Program-made: the position numbers and the translations under genes
Part shown: one piece after another, positions 44,913 through 46,633 of the stretch
Position numbering within the stretch: the first letter of the stretch is position 1
Layout: each line of letters opens with the position of its first letter
Notes under the pieces: generated by a model
Seen by the model: only the letters and a program-made list of their open reading frames with translations
Databases searched by the model: none
What the model was told of the DNA's origin: nothing
Source: an uncultured Duodenibacillus sp.
GTDB taxonomy: Bacteria; Pseudomonadota; Gammaproteobacteria; Burkholderiales; Burkholderiaceae_F
Direction of reading: 5' to 3'
DNA: 46,633 bases
Assembly (NCBI GenBank): GCA_944388865.1
Contig: CALXKM010000025.1
Coordinates: 1 to 46,633, forward strand

Positions 44913-45215
44913 ATGGCTTCCAAACGCACTATTCGCGGGCAAGGCGAAAATCTGCTGATTTCCGCTATCTGCGCCGCTCCCGGTCTTCTGCTTGCTGCCG
45001 CAGGCGCAATGTGGGCTTCTTTTCGCATCTGTCTTTATTTTGGCCTTCATGGCCAGAGTCTGCGCATGCTCATCGCCATTGGTGTGTTTCTCTTTTCGGC
45101 AGGACTCTGGTGCAGAGGATTTTCTAATTTCAGAAACCGAAAGACTCTCGGCTGGGCGATGGCCTTGATCGGCATCGGTTTTGCAGCGGCCGCAGTGATT
45201 TTGCATCTGGCCTAG
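44913..45215 (+). CDS. Small membrane protein, 100 residues
   Basis: Two or three hydrophobic segments (about 16-35, 47-65 and 79-98) separated by short basic loops (FSNFRNRKTLG). No family recognised. The start ATG has no clear ribosome binding site; the frame is open upstream to 44850. The opposite-strand frame is polar and irregular and was not preferred. Confidence 0.5.
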   Translation: MASKRTIRGQGENLLISAICAAPGLLLAAAGAMWASFRICLYFGLHGQSLRMLIAIGVFLFSAGLWCRGFSNFRNRKTLGWAMALIGIGFAAAAVILHLA

Positions 45216-45329
45216 GTCTGATTTTGCTTGTTTCGAAGAACTGTTTTTCTCGTTGTTTTGAGCCTTGGAAGTGCTGACGAAGCTAGGCGTTTGCTCGCTT
45301 TGGATATGCGGCGGATATTTGTTTTTTTG

Positions 45330-45344
45330 CGTCAAAAAATGACG
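45330..45344. promoter_or_regulatory. CGTCA-N5-TGACG box B upstream of the HEAT-repeat gene
   Basis: CGTCAAAAAATGACG, perfect inverted repeat, ending 54 bases before the start codon at 45399, the same distance as box A2 before the AAA+ gene. With flanks, 19 of 20 bases are shared with A2. Confidence 0.65.
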
Positions 45345-45398
45345 TAAGCGGCGCGAAAATTCCTATACCGAAAAGCTACGGTCTGATAGGAGTTTCTG

Positions 45399-46550
45399 AT
45401 GTTGCTCGAAGATGGTTTAAGGCGCGAACGCGACGAATGGGACGAAGAAAATCTTGTTGGGGACTTTCCGCCGCTTTGCGTAGTCAATCTGTTTAGAGAA
45501 ATTGAGCCGGATGCCGTTCTTCGCTACGGTTCTGTGTCTGTTGACATTGACGCTGATTTGCTCGAGTCTCTTCTCGACGATGAGTTTAAGTTTTCCCGCG
45601 AGGATGATGACGGGCTTGATCCGGTGCAGGTTCTCGACTATGACATCGTAAATTTTCTGAGCAAATCAAGCTGCGCGCGTGAACCCAGACGAGAGCTTTG
45701 GGAAAAATTTGCAAAACATCCTCATCATGGCATGCGTGCTATTGCCGCACAGCACGCGATTTCGGCATCAACTTTTCGCCGACTGCTCGCAGATCGCTCT
45801 TATAAGGTCAGAAAAACCATCCTCGGCAATACTTGTGCTTTGGAATCGCTTGTGCGAAGCAAAAAAGGCCGAGCAGCGCTCTCAAAGGCCGTGGCCGACT
45901 ACGAATTGAGAAATGAAGCGCTCAGAACGGCTGATTCATTGAGTGAAGAAGCTGCCCGAGTGCTCTCGTCAATCGCATTCCGAGCCGCAGATGATGTCTC
46001 TGAAGCGGCACCGGTCGTTGAAATTGCCTTTGGCGTTGACGAAGATCGGACTGTTGTCGCTCTGACAACGAATAGAGCGCTGACAGATGCTGCCTTTTGG
46101 CTGATTGATAAATATCAGGATAAAAAAGGCGTTCATGGAGATGTTCATTCGGCGAGCTTGGATCGGGATGAACGCAGCGACTACATTTGCGGGCTTCTTG
46201 CCGAGGATCCAAGAGTGGTTGTGCGCATGGCAGCGGCTCAGAGTGCTCGGGCCGAGAGCAAGGCAGCCAGAATGTTGGCAGTAGACGGCAGCGCGTCTGT
46301 GCGTCGTCAGCTCTACGAGATGCCTTTGGGTTTGGATGCTCAAGAGCTCGAGATTTTTCTTAGTGATGATCCCGAACGCTTTGTGGAGTTCATGGAGGAG
46401 ATTCTCAAACGTCCAGACGGCGGCAAATGGGCTGAGCGTTTCGAAAAAGATCCAGATCCTGCGGTTCAGCGCGAACTGATCAGAGCTGTCATTGCAGACC
46501 TCAACAGACACGGCGAACGCAGCCTGTTTCAAAATGTAACAGCCCGGTAA
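45399..46550 (+). CDS. HEAT/LRV-repeat-like protein, 383 residues
   Basis: Acidic N-terminus (1-90), then helical repeats of the type D....VR......A......L, for example YKVRKTILGNTCALESLV, DPRVVVRMAAAQSARAESKA and GSASVRRQLYEMPLGL, as in HEAT or leucine-rich-variant repeats that serve as protein-binding scaffolds. AGGAG lies 6 bases before the ATG. The promoter box is shared with the AAA+ ATPase gene 10 kb away, so the two may act in one response, perhaps as adaptor and remodeller. The stop codon lies in the loop of the terminator. Confidence 0.8.
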   Translation: MLLEDGLRRERDEWDEENLVGDFPPLCVVNLFREIEPDAVLRYGSVSVDIDADLLESLLDDEFKFSREDDDGLDPVQVLDYDIVNFLSKSSCAREPRRELWEKFAKHPHHGMRAIAAQHAISASTFRRLLADRSYKVRKTILGNTCALESLVRSKKGRAALSKAVADYELRNEALRTADSLSEEAARVLSSIAFRAADDVSEAAPVVEIAFGVDEDRTVVALTTNRALTDAAFWLIDKYQDKKGVHGDVHSASLDRDERSDYICGLLAEDPRVVVRMAAAQSARAESKAARMLAVDGSASVRRQLYEMPLGLDAQELEIFLSDDPERFVEFMEEILKRPDGGKWAERFEKDPDPAVQRELIRAVIADLNRHGERSLFQNVTAR

Positions 46551-46569
46551 ATCCGGGCTGTTCTATTTT
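46538..46569. terminator. Bidirectional terminator between convergent genes
   Basis: AACAGCCCGG / CCGGGCTGTT with a five-base loop, followed by CTATTTT on the plus strand. Confidence 0.8.
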
Positions 46570-46575
46570 GAGGGG

Positions 46576-46633
46576 TCAGTCAACGTTGGCCCACTCTCCG
46601 CCAAGCCCCTCACAGTTCTTTACACCGATCGCC
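46576..46633 (-). CDS. 3' end of an unidentified gene, cut by the window edge
   Basis: One minus-strand frame is open from the window end to TGA at 46578-46576 and reads AIGVKNCEGLGGEWANVD at its C-terminus. Its position just before a bidirectional terminator supports a real gene end. Too short to name. Confidence 0.4.
   Translation of the reverse strand, partial: AIGVKNCEGLGGEWANVD

Noticed and set aside
44862-45335. 157-codon minus-strand frame opposite the small membrane protein
   Set aside because: Polar irregular composition and no ribosome binding site; the plus-strand frame shows membrane helices.

Overview
The window looks like a chromosomal stretch from a host-associated anaerobic or microaerophilic betaproteobacterium, most likely family Sutterellaceae (Sutterella, Parasutterella or Duodenibacillus type; inference from protein flavour and gene content, not from a 16S gene). 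Pointers are the Burkholderiales-type order ribF-ileS-lspA-coaBC-dut, menaquinone genes (menB, menE), a lone Bug-type tripartite tricarboxylate binding protein, and four exported flavoproteins of the fumarate/urocanate reductase family in 20 kb. No rRNA, tRNA or CRISPR array was recognised.

Layout. 0-5 kb: 5' end of a transposase-like gene, azoreductase, orphan HipA-family kinase, formate-tetrahydrofolate ligase, and a 45-residue membrane protein. 5-10 kb: etfBA, pyridoxal kinase, and a purine permease with a structured leader. 10-19 kb: housekeeping block on the minus strand (ribF, ileS, lspA, coaBC, a small membrane protein, dut), then purN and an rRNA m5C methyltransferase on the plus strand. 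19.2-19.9 kb is a non-coding or decayed gap. 20-24.5 kb: tctC-menB-menE in apparent operon, divergent from a TetR regulator across two palindromic operators. 24.5-32.5 kb: a respiratory accessory region with a double-FMN flavocytochrome-like reductase, a TtrS-like sensor kinase, a FixJ/TtrR-like regulator and two Tat-exported FAD reductases. The kinase carries one in-frame TGA exactly where a conserved Cys is expected, and the regulator carries a small frameshifting deletion. 33-40 kb: a DIP1984-family protein, a cytosolic aspartase/fumarase-superfamily lyase, a TnpB remnant, a tandem AAA+ ATPase, a WYL regulator and an MmcB-like nuclease. 40-46.6 kb: an exported argininosuccinate-lyase-like protein facing an exported FAD reductase with its LysR regulator, a small membrane protein, and a HEAT/LRV-repeat protein.

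How the genes fit together. Menaquinone synthesis, ETF and several exported flavin reductases suggest anaerobic respiration on small enoate-type acceptors. The most interesting modules are three. (1) The exported lyase and exported reductase share a TTGC-N7-GCAA box next to a LysR gene; the lyase could make an unsaturated acid in the periplasm for the reductase to use as electron acceptor. (2) The AAA+ ATPase gene and the distant HEAT-repeat gene carry the same CGTCA-N5-TGACG box, each ending exactly 54 nt before the start codon, which suggests a small stress or defence regulon, possibly under the WYL protein. (3) The sensor kinase with TGA at a Cys position is either a decaying gene or, less likely, a selenoprotein; the damaged partner regulator favours decay.
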